Positions 56,297-64,000 of a stretch of 64,000 bases of DNA are shown here, piece by piece. The notes beneath the pieces were generated by a model. The model was not told the origin of the DNA and searched no databases. It saw nothing but the letters and a program-made list of their open reading frames with translations. The stretch is from contig CP054675.1 in NCBI GenBank assembly GCA_013348845.1, positions 1,187,501 to 1,251,500 of the forward strand. The letters are read 5' to 3'. The position numbers and the translations under genes are program-made. The stretch's first letter is position 1, and each line of letters starts with the position of its first letter. The DNA comes from Candidatus Tepidiaquacella proteinivora (GTDB lineage: Bacteria; Bacteroidota; Ignavibacteria; Tepidaquicellales; Tepidaquicellaceae).

Positions 56297-59029
56297 ATGC
56301 CTAAAAAATACGTTTATTATTTTGGTGGAAATAAAGCTGATGGTAAAGCTAATATGAAAGAATTACTTGGTGGGAAAGGAGCAAACCTTGCAGAAATGGT
56401 TAATTTGGGATTACCAGTTCCAGCAGGATTTACTATTACAACTGAAGTATGCACATATTATTATAAACATAAAAAGAAATATCCAAAAGAATTAAAATCT
56501 CAGGTAAAAAAAGCGTTATCAAAAGTAGAGAAGGAAATGGGTGCTGTTTTTGGTGATAAGGATAATCCTTTACTTGTATCAGTACGTTCAGGAGCAAGAA
56601 GCTCTATGCCAGGTATGATGGAAACTGTATTAAATGTTGGACTAAATGATAAGACAAGAGAAGGACTAATTAGAAAAACAAATAATCCAAGATTTGTATA
56701 TGATTCTCAGCGAAGATTAATTCAGATGTATGCCGATGTAGTAATGGAAAAAGCAGCGGGAATAGAACCTGAGGAAGGAAAAGGAGTAAGACAGCAGTTG
56801 GAAAAGGAACTCCATATTCTTAAAAGAGAAAAAGGATATGTAACTGATACAGAACTGACCTCAGAGGATTTACTAAAACTAATTGAAATATATAAACAAA
56901 AAGTATTTGATGTTTTAGGAAAACCATTTCCTGAAGATCCGATGGAACAACTTTGGGGAGCTATAGGTGCTGTTTTTCAAAGCTGGAATGGGAAGCGTGC
57001 TAAATCTTATAGAAGAATTGAAGGAATTCCGGACGAATGGGGCACAGCAGTAAATATTCAAGCAATGGTGTTTGGTAATATGGGAAATACTTCAGCGACA
57101 GGAGTTGCATTTACAAGAAATCCTGCTACAGGTGAAAATCATTTCTATGGTGAATGGTTACCAAATGCACAGGGAGAAGATGTTGTGGCTGGAATTAGAA
57201 CACCTAATCCAATAAATGAAATCGGGAAAAGCGAACACAATATGCACCTTCCTTCTCTTGAAGAAACTATGCCTGAAGTGTATAAACAACTTGATAAAAT
57301 TCAGAGGAGGTTAGAAAAACACTATCGTGATATGCTTGATCTGGAATTTACTATACAACAAGGTAAGCTTTATATGCTTCAATGTAGAATAGGAAAACGA
57401 AATGGTGCAGCAGCTGTAAGAATGGCTTTAGATATGTATAAAGAGAAACTGATAACAAAAGAGGAAGCTGTACTTAGAGTAAAACCAAATCAACTTGATG
57501 AATTACTTCATCCAGTATTAGAAAGAAAAGCAGAAAAAAATGCAAAAATATTAACAAAAGGGTTACCTGCCGGACCCGGTGGTGCCACAGGACAGGTCGT
57601 ATTTTCAGCAGAGGATGCTGTAAAATGGACAAATGAGGGTAAAAAAGTTATACTTGTCAGAGAAGAAACAAACCCAGAAGATATTGAAGGTATGCGAAGT
57701 GCCGAAGCAATACTAACGGCGCGTGGAGGTATGACTTCACATGCAGCATTAGTAGCGAGAGGCTGGGGAAAATGCTGTATCGTTGGAGCAGGGAAAATTG
57801 AAGTTAATTATCCAGAAAAATATTTTTCAGTTGATGATACAATAATTAAAGAAGGGGAATGGATTTCTCTAAATGGTACAAAGGGTTATGTATATATTGG
57901 GAAATTACCAATGATTGATGTTGACCCTGAAAATGAAGTATTATTAGAATTTCTAAAGATCTGTGATGAAATAAAGAAATTAAAAATAAGGACAAACGCT
58001 GAATCACCGGAAGATGCTATTAAAGCAAAATTATTCGGTGCAGAAGGGATTGGACTTTTCAGAACTGAGCATATGTTTTATGGAGTTGGTTCAGAAGAAC
58101 CTCTGTTCCTATTGAGAAAAATGATTATGTCTGAAACGGAAGAAGAACGAAGGTCAGCTTTAAAAGAGTTATTTCCATATGTTAAGGAAGACATCAAAAA
58201 AACTTTAGAAGCAATGGATGGTTTACCTGTTACAATAAGGACTTTAGACCCACCATTGCATGAATTTGTCCCTAATCGTGAAGATGAAAGAAAAAAATTA
58301 GCAGAAAGTCTTGGAATTACCAATGAAGAATTTGATGCCCGCGCTGAAAAAATTAGTGAAAGTAATCCTATGCTTGGACATCGTGGTGTAAGACTCGGAA
58401 TAACTTATCCTGAAATTATAGAAATGCAAATCAGAGCTATTTTTGAAGCTGCAGCAGAACTAATAAAAGAAGGAAAAAAACCCTATCCTGAAATAATGAT
58501 TCCATTGGTTGGAATTGATACTGAATTAAAACACCAAAAGGAAATTGTTGAAGAGGTATATAATGAAGTATTATCCAATACAGGTCTGAAAAAGATAAAA
58601 TATCATTTTGGAACTATGATTGAGATACCAAGAGCAGCAATAACAGCGGATGAAATTGCTGAGTATGCAGAGTTTTTCTCTTTCGGCACAAACGATATGA
58701 CACAAATGACTTTTGGCTTTTCCAGAGATGATTTAGGGGGATTTCTTCCAACATACTTGAGAAAAAGAATTTTAAAGGAAGACCCATTTCAGGTAATAGA
58801 TATCAATGGTGTAGGAAAACTGATGGAGTATGCTGTTAAAAAAGGAAGAGATAAGAAACCTAATTTGAAGATTGGTATTTGTGGTGAACATGGTGGAGAA
58901 CCGAACTCGGTTGAATTTTGTCACAGAACAAATTTAGATTATGTTAGTTGTTCACCTTTTCGAGTTCCAATTGCACGCCTTTCAGCAGCAAGAGCAAATA
59001 TATTATATCCTTTCAAAAAGAAAAAATAA
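56297..59029 (+). CDS. ppdK: Pyruvate, phosphate dikinase
   Basis: Interconverts pyruvate, ATP and phosphate with PEP, AMP and pyrophosphate; it supports gluconeogenesis, or glycolysis with pyrophosphate. At 910 residues it is full length. The N-terminal ATP-grasp domain starts LLGGKGANLAEM. The phosphohistidine is His482 in RGGMTSHAALVARG, and the C-terminal PEP/pyruvate barrel has catalytic Cys862 in GICGEHGGEP. SFGTNDMTQMTFGFSRDD is diagnostic. The 125-base leader is AT-only with no recognisable element. A strong terminator follows. Confidence 0.97.
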   Translation: MPKKYVYYFGGNKADGKANMKELLGGKGANLAEMVNLGLPVPAGFTITTEVCTYYYKHKKKYPKELKSQVKKALSKVEKEMGAVFGDKDNPLLVSVRSGARSSMPGMMETVLNVGLNDKTREGLIRKTNNPRFVYDSQRRLIQMYADVVMEKAAGIEPEEGKGVRQQLEKELHILKREKGYVTDTELTSEDLLKLIEIYKQKVFDVLGKPFPEDPMEQLWGAIGAVFQSWNGKRAKSYRRIEGIPDEWGTAVNIQAMVFGNMGNTSATGVAFTRNPATGENHFYGEWLPNAQGEDVVAGIRTPNPINEIGKSEHNMHLPSLEETMPEVYKQLDKIQRRLEKHYRDMLDLEFTIQQGKLYMLQCRIGKRNGAAAVRMALDMYKEKLITKEEAVLRVKPNQLDELLHPVLERKAEKNAKILTKGLPAGPGGATGQVVFSAEDAVKWTNEGKKVILVREETNPEDIEGMRSAEAILTARGGMTSHAALVARGWGKCCIVGAGKIEVNYPEKYFSVDDTIIKEGEWISLNGTKGYVYIGKLPMIDVDPENEVLLEFLKICDEIKKLKIRTNAESPEDAIKAKLFGAEGIGLFRTEHMFYGVGSEEPLFLLRKMIMSETEEERRSALKELFPYVKEDIKKTLEAMDGLPVTIRTLDPPLHEFVPNREDERKKLAESLGITNEEFDARAEKISESNPMLGHRGVRLGITYPEIIEMQIRAIFEAAAELIKEGKKPYPEIMIPLVGIDTELKHQKEIVEEVYNEVLSNTGLKKIKYHFGTMIEIPRAAITADEIAEYAEFFSFGTNDMTQMTFGFSRDDLGGFLPTYLRKRILKEDPFQVIDINGVGKLMEYAVKKGRDKKPNLKIGICGEHGGEPNSVEFCHRTNLDYVSCSPFRVPIARLSAARANILYPFKKKK

Positions 59030-59051
59030 TTAACTCCTCCTTTTATTTTAT

Positions 59052-59088
59052 AAATAAAAGCTTTGGTCTCCAAAGCTTTTATTTTTTT
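59052..59088 (+). terminator. Rho-independent terminator after ppdK
   Basis: A 15-base stem (AAATAAAAGCTTTGG with CCAAAGCTTTTATTT), 3-base loop, and trailing T-run. It lies 23 bases after the ppdK stop, between convergent genes, and may serve ispG on the other strand too. Confidence 0.9.
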
Positions 59089-59132
59089 AATTTTTAAAAA
59101 TTATGTAATATCACCCCTGATTAATTTATAAA

Positions 59133-61091
59133 TTACTTATCTATCCAGTCCCCATTTTCTTTTATGAGTTTAATCAACTCATCAAGTGCATATTTTGAAT
59201 CAATATTTCTCTTAATTATTTCCTTACCTTTATAAAGGGTTACTCTATTAGGTCCACTGCCAACATATCCATAATCAGCATCTGCCATTTCACCAGGACC
59301 ATTAACTATACAACCCATTATTGCAATCTTAAGTCCTTTCAAATGTCCTATTGCTTCTTTTATTTTAGCAGTTGTTTCTTGTAAATTAAATTGTGTTCTA
59401 CCGCAAGATGGACAGGAAATGAAATCTGTTTTTGAAAATCTTCTCCTTGTTGATTGCAAAATACTAAAGGATACATTATTAGCAATTTCAATATCTTTAT
59501 AATCAAGCCATATTCCTGAAATATAGTTATTAATAAATAACTCCCCTGTATCAATTGCAGAGTAAACAGTAAAATTATCAACATTTATATCTCCATATCC
59601 TATTCTAATTATTATATTATTTTTTACACCTGCTTTTTTAATTCTACTAATAAAATATTTTTTATTTTCTAACACTTCATTTTCAGAAAATGAAACTACA
59701 ATAACTGATTCGTAATCTTCGGTAAAAAGTTCATTATAATTTTCAGAATATTCCTTAGCTGTAATATTAACAAACTTCTGAATATTTTTTATTGAGTTAT
59801 AATTCAACTCGTATTCCTTTAATGATAACAAGGGAATAGAATCATCCTTATTGGGTAAATTTTTCCAGAAATTAAAATTATAAATAACTTTCAAGTCAGC
59901 TGGCAAACTAAAATCCATTTTTCTTGAACCAAGAAATAAATAATCCGGGGGTGTCCCAATTGTTTTCCACTGTTGTCTGTCAAGTAACGGGGAATCTGAA
60001 TTATCCTTGTCTGTTTCTTTTTTAAATGAATCCAGCATCGGATCATTTGAACAATAAAAGTAACCAACTTTTCTTAAACAGGTTTCATCGTAATAGTATT
60101 CTTTTTCGGTTACAGATAATATTACCACCGGAATTTTTTTATCACCTTTTATTGAAATATTTGTTGTTGTTTTTTCTTTTTCAGGTTCTCTTTTTATCTT
60201 AATTCGATCTGTGTTTTCTGTAATGAAATCATACCTATCTAATAAAATTTTGCATACTATAATTTCATTTTCAGGTTCTTCTGTAAGAGAAATTCTTATC
60301 GTATCGCCAATACCTTCTTCAAGAAGTGTTCCTATCCCAATTGAAGACTTCACTCTACCATCTAAACCATCTCCCGCTTCAGTAACACCGAGATGAATCG
60401 GGTAATTCATATTCAAATCAGCCATTTTTTCTACAAGCAATCTATATGAATCAATCATTACTGATGGTATGCTTGCTTTCATAGATAATACGATGTTATA
60501 ATAGCCAACATCTTCACAAATTCTAACAAATTCAAGTGCAGATTCCACCATACCCAATGGTGTATCTCCAAACCTATTCATTATTCTATCAGATAGTGAA
60601 CCATGATTAACACCAATTCGCATTGCAGTACCATATTCTTTGCAAATCATTACGAGAGGAATAAACTTTTGCCTTATTCTTTCAAGTTCTTCATTATATT
60701 GAGAATCAGTATATTCTTTTACTTCAAACTTCTTTTTATCTGCATAGTTACCAGGATTAATTCTTACTTTTTCAACTATTCGTGCTGCAATCTCAGCAGC
60801 ATTAGGAGTGAAATGTATATCAGCAATTAAAGGTGTATTATACCCTGATTCTTTTAATTTATTCTTAATTACTTTAAGGTTCTCAGCCTCCTTAATACTT
60901 GGAGTTGCAATCCTAACATAGTCCGCACCTGCATCAATTATTCTGATAATTTGCTCAACAGTAGCATTTGTATCCATCGTATTAGTAGTAGTCATAGATT
61001 GAATTCTAATAGGATAAACCCCGCCAAGTGGTACATCACCAATTTTTACTTCCCGAGTTTTAAATCTTATTATTCTCTTTTTTTTTATCAT
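59133..61091 (-). CDS. ispG: 4-hydroxy-3-methylbut-2-enyl diphosphate synthase (long form)
   Basis: Reduces methylerythritol cyclodiphosphate to HMBPP in the MEP isoprenoid pathway. The N-terminal TIM barrel (1 to about 285) has SMTTTNTMDT and ITEAGDG-like motifs. The C-terminal cluster domain has [4Fe-4S] ligands Cys560, Cys563 (SCPSCGRT) and Cys594, with Glu601 in GCIVNGPGE. The 652 residues include a long insertion (about 290-555), as in the plant, Chlamydia and Bacteroidota type. The start codon overlaps the rhomboid stop (ATGA). Confidence 0.95.
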   Translation of the reverse strand: MIKKKRIIRFKTREVKIGDVPLGGVYPIRIQSMTTTNTMDTNATVEQIIRIIDAGADYVRIATPSIKEAENLKVIKNKLKESGYNTPLIADIHFTPNAAEIAARIVEKVRINPGNYADKKKFEVKEYTDSQYNEELERIRQKFIPLVMICKEYGTAMRIGVNHGSLSDRIMNRFGDTPLGMVESALEFVRICEDVGYYNIVLSMKASIPSVMIDSYRLLVEKMADLNMNYPIHLGVTEAGDGLDGRVKSSIGIGTLLEEGIGDTIRISLTEEPENEIIVCKILLDRYDFITENTDRIKIKREPEKEKTTTNISIKGDKKIPVVILSVTEKEYYYDETCLRKVGYFYCSNDPMLDSFKKETDKDNSDSPLLDRQQWKTIGTPPDYLFLGSRKMDFSLPADLKVIYNFNFWKNLPNKDDSIPLLSLKEYELNYNSIKNIQKFVNITAKEYSENYNELFTEDYESVIVVSFSENEVLENKKYFISRIKKAGVKNNIIIRIGYGDINVDNFTVYSAIDTGELFINNYISGIWLDYKDIEIANNVSFSILQSTRRRFSKTDFISCPSCGRTQFNLQETTAKIKEAIGHLKGLKIAIMGCIVNGPGEMADADYGYVGSGPNRVTLYKGKEIIKRNIDSKYALDELIKLIKENGDWIDK

Positions 61092-62059
61092 CTTAGTTTT
61101 TTACTATCTTCAAATAACATTCTTTTTTCCTCATCGGTCAAAGCATCATAACCCTTTTCTGCAAGTTTATCAAGGATTTTATCTATTCTTTTTTGAATTT
61201 TTTTCTGTTCTTCTTCCTGTTGCTTTTTTATATCCTCTTTTGATAATTCTTTATATTCTGCATTTCTTATCTCTTTTTCAGATTCCTTTTTTCTTGGAGG
61301 TTCAAATGGCTTACCAAATTCTCTGTCTGAGAAAAAATCAGTATAATCAAAAATATTATTTTGTTTCTTGAAAAAATTCTTAAAGCGAACATTTGAATCA
61401 AATAAAAGATAAATGAAACCAATAACTGCTCCCCCAACATGAGCAACATGTGCAACTCCAGATTCGACAGAAGTTACTATATAAACAACTTCAAGTATTA
61501 TATAGAATACTACAAAATATTTTGCTTTAATAGGAAAGAGAAAATATAAATAAATTTCTCTATTCGGGAAAAGAAAAGCAAAAGCAATTAAAATCCCGAA
61601 AACGGCACCAGATGCACCAATTGTTGGACCTACATCTGAAAAGAATGGAGTAATAAACAAATTAGAGAGTGCAGCACCAATTCCACAAATAAAGTAATAT
61701 ATTAAAAACTTTTTTGAGCCCCATAAATTTTCAATTTCCACCCCGAACATCCACAAAGCAAACATATTGAAGAAAATATGCCCAAAATTACCATGAATAA
61801 ACATATAAGTTACAATCTGCCAAGGATAGAATTGACCGAGTATCGGATTATTATAAAAACTAACATCACCAAATATAGGTTGAAGAGCAAAATATTTGAG
61901 AAATAATAAGCTAAGCGGATATTTCCCAATCCTTAACATATTTAACAAAAATATCTGTAAAAGAAAAACCGTTAAATTACTTATCAGCATAAATTTTATG
62001 ACAGGAGGAAATAGTGAAAATCCGCCTAAGAAACCGGGTTTTTTATATTTTGTGTTCAA
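61088..62059 (-). CDS. Rhomboid-family intramembrane serine protease
   Basis: A 323-residue membrane protease with six or seven segments. The active-site Ser150 lies in IGASGAVFG and His207 in HVAHVGGAVIG, and the oxyanion-region HGNFGHIFFN (89-98) is intact. The C-terminal cytoplasmic tail (about 225-323) is highly charged, with a coiled-coil run of Lys and Glu. The start is TTG at 62059, and 17 bases overlap the upstream nucleotidyltransferase, so they are co-translated. Its substrate is unknown; the operon hints at membrane-lipid quality control (inference). Confidence 0.9.
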   Translation of the reverse strand: MNTKYKKPGFLGGFSLFPPVIKFMLISNLTVFLLQIFLLNMLRIGKYPLSLLFLKYFALQPIFGDVSFYNNPILGQFYPWQIVTYMFIHGNFGHIFFNMFALWMFGVEIENLWGSKKFLIYYFICGIGAALSNLFITPFFSDVGPTIGASGAVFGILIAFAFLFPNREIYLYFLFPIKAKYFVVFYIILEVVYIVTSVESGVAHVAHVGGAVIGFIYLLFDSNVRFKNFFKKQNNIFDYTDFFSDREFGKPFEPPRKKESEKEIRNAEYKELSKEDIKKQQEEEQKKIQKRIDKILDKLAEKGYDALTDEEKRMLFEDSKKLR

Positions 62060-62786
62060 TTTTTGTCAATATTTTTTTTGCTTTTTTAAAATCTTCTAAA
62101 GTATCAATTTCTATACATTCATATTCTGAGATATCAACAGCATATATATTAAATAAATCTATATTTCTGTCAATAAGTTCCTGAAAAGTAACTTCATAAA
62201 ATTCATTAACATTATTTTCTTTTAATATTTTTCTATCAAGTATTTTATACATCTCATTTAAAAATTCTTTTGATAGCTTCTCGATTCCTATTGATTCACC
62301 AGCAGATTTTTTTATATCAACTTCTTTTCCGATTTTAAGGATACGATTATTATTATCTAACAACACTTTTATTTGTTCTTCATCAGCAATATGATTTTTC
62401 AATGCCAAACAAGTATCATAACCAGATTCCAAAAGCTTTTTTAAAATAAGTTTATCAAATATAATATCACTATCAAGTAATAAAATATCATTTCTTACTT
62501 CATTTTTTGTTAACCATAGAGAATAAGAATTATTATTATTAGGATAATCAGGATTTAAAATGAATTTGCACTTTATATAATTAAATTTTTTTTTCACATA
62601 CTCTTCAATCATATTCGCTTTGAAACCTAACACAAATATAAAATCACTAACTCCTACATCTACAATATTATTAATAATGTGGGTAAGAATGTTATTACCA
62701 TTTATATCCAGTAAACATTTAGGGATATCATTAGTCAGAGGTCTCAGTCTCTTTGCTAAACCCGCTGCCAGAATAACTGCCTGCAT
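62043..62786 (-). CDS. Sugar-phosphate / phosphocholine-type nucleotidyltransferase
   Basis: A 247-residue NTP transferase that activates a phosphorylated small molecule. The nucleotide-binding signature LAAGLAKRLRPLT (6-18) and Lys23 (IPKCLLDING) are intact. The later part (YDTCLALKNH, NEFYEVTFQELI) resembles the phosphocholine/inositol-phosphate cytidylyltransferase group more than dTDP-glucose enzymes. Its 5' end overlaps the CDP-alcohol phosphotransferase by 56 bases. It is therefore proposed to make the CDP-activated head group used by that enzyme. The substrate (inositol-1-P, choline-P or similar) is not proven. Confidence 0.82.
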   Translation of the reverse strand: MQAVILAAGLAKRLRPLTNDIPKCLLDINGNNILTHIINNIVDVGVSDFIFVLGFKANMIEEYVKKKFNYIKCKFILNPDYPNNNNSYSLWLTKNEVRNDILLLDSDIIFDKLILKKLLESGYDTCLALKNHIADEEQIKVLLDNNNRILKIGKEVDIKKSAGESIGIEKLSKEFLNEMYKILDRKILKENNVNEFYEVTFQELIDRNIDLFNIYAVDISEYECIEIDTLEDFKKAKKILTKIEHKI

Positions 62787-63645
62787 TTTTTCTTATTTTA
62801 AAATTACCTAAAACAATTTTCTGTAAAATAAACAGAATTATAAAAATAAAGTTACCCAATGTTATTGTAATAAATAAATACAAATCCACTCTAAAAAATA
62901 ATGTAAGTATAATTGCTAACGTTAAATGAGTTGTCGAACCTAACCAGCTCCAACACCTAAGCAAAAACTTATTCTTTTTCTTATATTCTTCAGGTGTAAC
63001 ATCATAAACAATATCTTTTGTAATGGCTTTTTGTAAATAACAGTACTTTAAATAAATATAAACAAGCAACTTTGCAATATATCTTCCTTTAAGTCTCCTT
63101 AAACCAACTAAATCGCCCTCAAATTCCTTTATATCAGAGTTAACATCGTGAATTATATTATAAACATATCTAAGATATAGATTACGGTAATTATCAAAAT
63201 ACATATTTTGAATGGCTCTTGAAAAAGCAGCAAAAGCGGTTATAGACCAAACAAATATAGGATTTTCAGAAATACTGTATCCAATTGCAATACCAATAAA
63301 TGTAGAAATTGCGGTAATATAATCAATTAGACCATCAACAACTCTCCCGATTCGTGTGCCATTTTTTTTCAATCTCGCAAGTTGCCCATCTGCACAATCG
63401 AGAACATTGCATATAAAAAAACTAATTGCCGCAAAAATAAACATCAACTCAGTACTAAAAGTATAAAACACCCCAGCTAAAACTCCAAAAATTAATGCTA
63501 CAGTAGAAATTTGGTTTGGTGTTATATTAGTATTATATATTAATCTTACAAATTGAAATGAAATTGGTCTATAAATTAATAAATCCAGAATTTCTTCTGC
63601 ATCAGTTCCTTTTAAGGATGCTTTATAATCTAATTTCACCTTCAA
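62731..63645 (-). CDS. CDP-alcohol phosphatidyltransferase
   Basis: A 304-residue integral membrane enzyme that moves a phospho-alcohol or phosphatidyl group from a CDP donor. The family motif DG-x2-AR-x8-G-x3-D-x3-D is complete: Asp83, Asp86-Gly87, Ala90-Arg91, Gly100, Asp104 and Asp108 (VLDCADGQLAR ... GRVVDGLID). ITPNQISTVALIFGV marks the first membrane segment, and about six follow. The start is TTG at 63645, 2 bases after the ppk1 stop. The overlap of 56 bases with the nucleotidyltransferase suggests linked activities. Product: an unusual inositol- or other polyol-linked polar lipid, or a DIPP-like solute (inference). Confidence 0.85.
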   Translation of the reverse strand: MKVKLDYKASLKGTDAEEILDLLIYRPISFQFVRLIYNTNITPNQISTVALIFGVLAGVFYTFSTELMFIFAAISFFICNVLDCADGQLARLKKNGTRIGRVVDGLIDYITAISTFIGIAIGYSISENPIFVWSITAFAAFSRAIQNMYFDNYRNLYLRYVYNIIHDVNSDIKEFEGDLVGLRRLKGRYIAKLLVYIYLKYCYLQKAITKDIVYDVTPEEYKKKNKFLLRCWSWLGSTTHLTLAIILTLFFRVDLYLFITITLGNFIFIILFILQKIVLGNFKIRKNAGSYSGSGFSKETETSD

Positions 63646-63647
63646 TT

Positions 63648-64000
63648 TTAAGATGCTTTTTTCTTTTTATTGGATAATTTCTTCAATTTTTTCTTAAGCG
63701 ATTTTTTTAGTTCATCTTCATATTTCTTTTTCACTCTTTCAATAAAATACTCCTGAGCATTAAATTTGCTTTTATCTGTATGTTCAATTCTGGAATAACT
63801 ACCATCACTATTTAATTCTCTCGTCTTAACATTATCTCTGAGATATATATCAAGAATTTCTTTTATTTCTTTCTTAATATGAGCATCTTCTATCGGGTAC
63901 ATAATTTCAACTCTGCGGTCAAAATTTCTATCCATAATATCTGCACTACCAGAATAAACTACTGGGTTACCATTATTATAAAAGTACAGTGCTCTACTAT
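63648..64000 (-). CDS. ppk1: Polyphosphate kinase 1, C-terminal part (runs off the window)
   Basis: The frame is open to the window edge and encodes a stretch reading SRALYFYNNGNPVVYSG and then SADIMDRNFDRRVEIMYPIE, the C-terminal signature of PPK1, which makes polyphosphate from ATP. The product ends in a lysine-rich tail (SLKKKLKKLSNKKKKAS). An internal ATG at 63935 gives a short open frame that should not be taken as a separate gene. The 5' end and active-site histidines lie outside. It is first in the visible operon. Confidence 0.88.
   Translation of the reverse strand, partial: SRALYFYNNGNPVVYSGSADIMDRNFDRRVEIMYPIEDAHIKKEIKEILDIYLRDNVKTRELNSDGSYSRIEHTDKSKFNAQEYFIERVKKKYEDELKKSLKKKLKKLSNKKKKAS

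Noticed and set aside
63648-63935. A 95-residue open frame that looks like a small basic protein
   Set aside because: The frame continues to the window edge and its sequence is the C-terminus of polyphosphate kinase 1; the ATG is internal.

Overview
The window is AT-rich bacterial chromosome with short intergenic gaps and about 51 protein genes. No rRNA, tRNA, CRISPR array, insertion sequence or prophage is visible. The likely source is a member of the Bacteroidota/Chlorobiota/Ignavibacteriota (FCB) group, and the Ignavibacteria fit best. Five secreted proteins end in a type IX secretion sorting domain that opens with a motif of the NYPNPFNP type. IspG is the long form with an inserted domain, there are two uvrA genes, and start codons lack Shine-Dalgarno sequences and sit in A/T-rich leaders. 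At least eleven genes appear to start with TTG. The phylum assignment is inference from these traits.

Layout. 1-426: 5' part of a comEC-like gene on the minus strand. 528-3850: pyrimidine-nucleoside phosphorylase, a nuclease lipoprotein and guaB. 4085-10118: rho, ribonuclease G, a compact nuoG without its complex I partners, and an amino acid permease. 10144-11913: a secreted Ycf48/BNR-type propeller protein. 12097-17245: a transaldolase-like protein, gcvT, comB and ftsK. 17266-19240 (minus): deoC and a D-serine/D-threonine lyase-like enzyme. 19498-23806: two related SPOR lipoproteins, folD, prmA, a cupin and an organophosphate:phosphate antiporter-like MFS protein. 23844-31458: M28 and M14 metallopeptidases with type IX tails, a HExxH protein, a small lipoprotein and an amidohydrolase. 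31685-34024: HU, a membrane metallophosphoesterase and an ankyrin lipoprotein. 34061-37922 (minus): a sugar-phosphate transferase, an unknown membrane protein and an Omp28-like secreted protein. 37976-46912: recG, a small type IX cargo protein and two convergent uvrA genes. 47134-52192: a close-packed run of folC, a HAD phosphatase, tsaC, speB, nth and kdsC. 52295-59029: a Cys/Met-metabolism PLP enzyme, an M1 peptidase, a glycosyltransferase and ppdK. 59133-64000 (minus): a tightly overlapping run of ppk1 (3' end), a CDP-alcohol phosphotransferase, a nucleotidyltransferase, a rhomboid protease and ispG.

The genes together describe a heterotrophic life. Secreted and lipoprotein hydrolases degrade protein and nucleic acid outside the cell. 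Permeases import the products, and nucleoside and amino acid breakdown feeds deoxyribose phosphate and C1 units into central metabolism. Cell-envelope functions (KdsC, sugar transferase, SPOR proteins, CDP-alcohol chemistry, rhomboid) make up much of the rest. Every gap without a gene is under 300 bases; the longest are 19241-19497, 3851-4084 and 31459-31684. Apart from the small sites listed, I see nothing in them.

I did not find a clear, previously undescribed defence or mobile system. The best leads are the canonical uvrA gene with no standard start codon where its conserved N-terminus begins, the overlapping lipid head-group operon, an uncharacterised domain shared by two type IX cargo proteins, and the three-gene sugar transferase operon.
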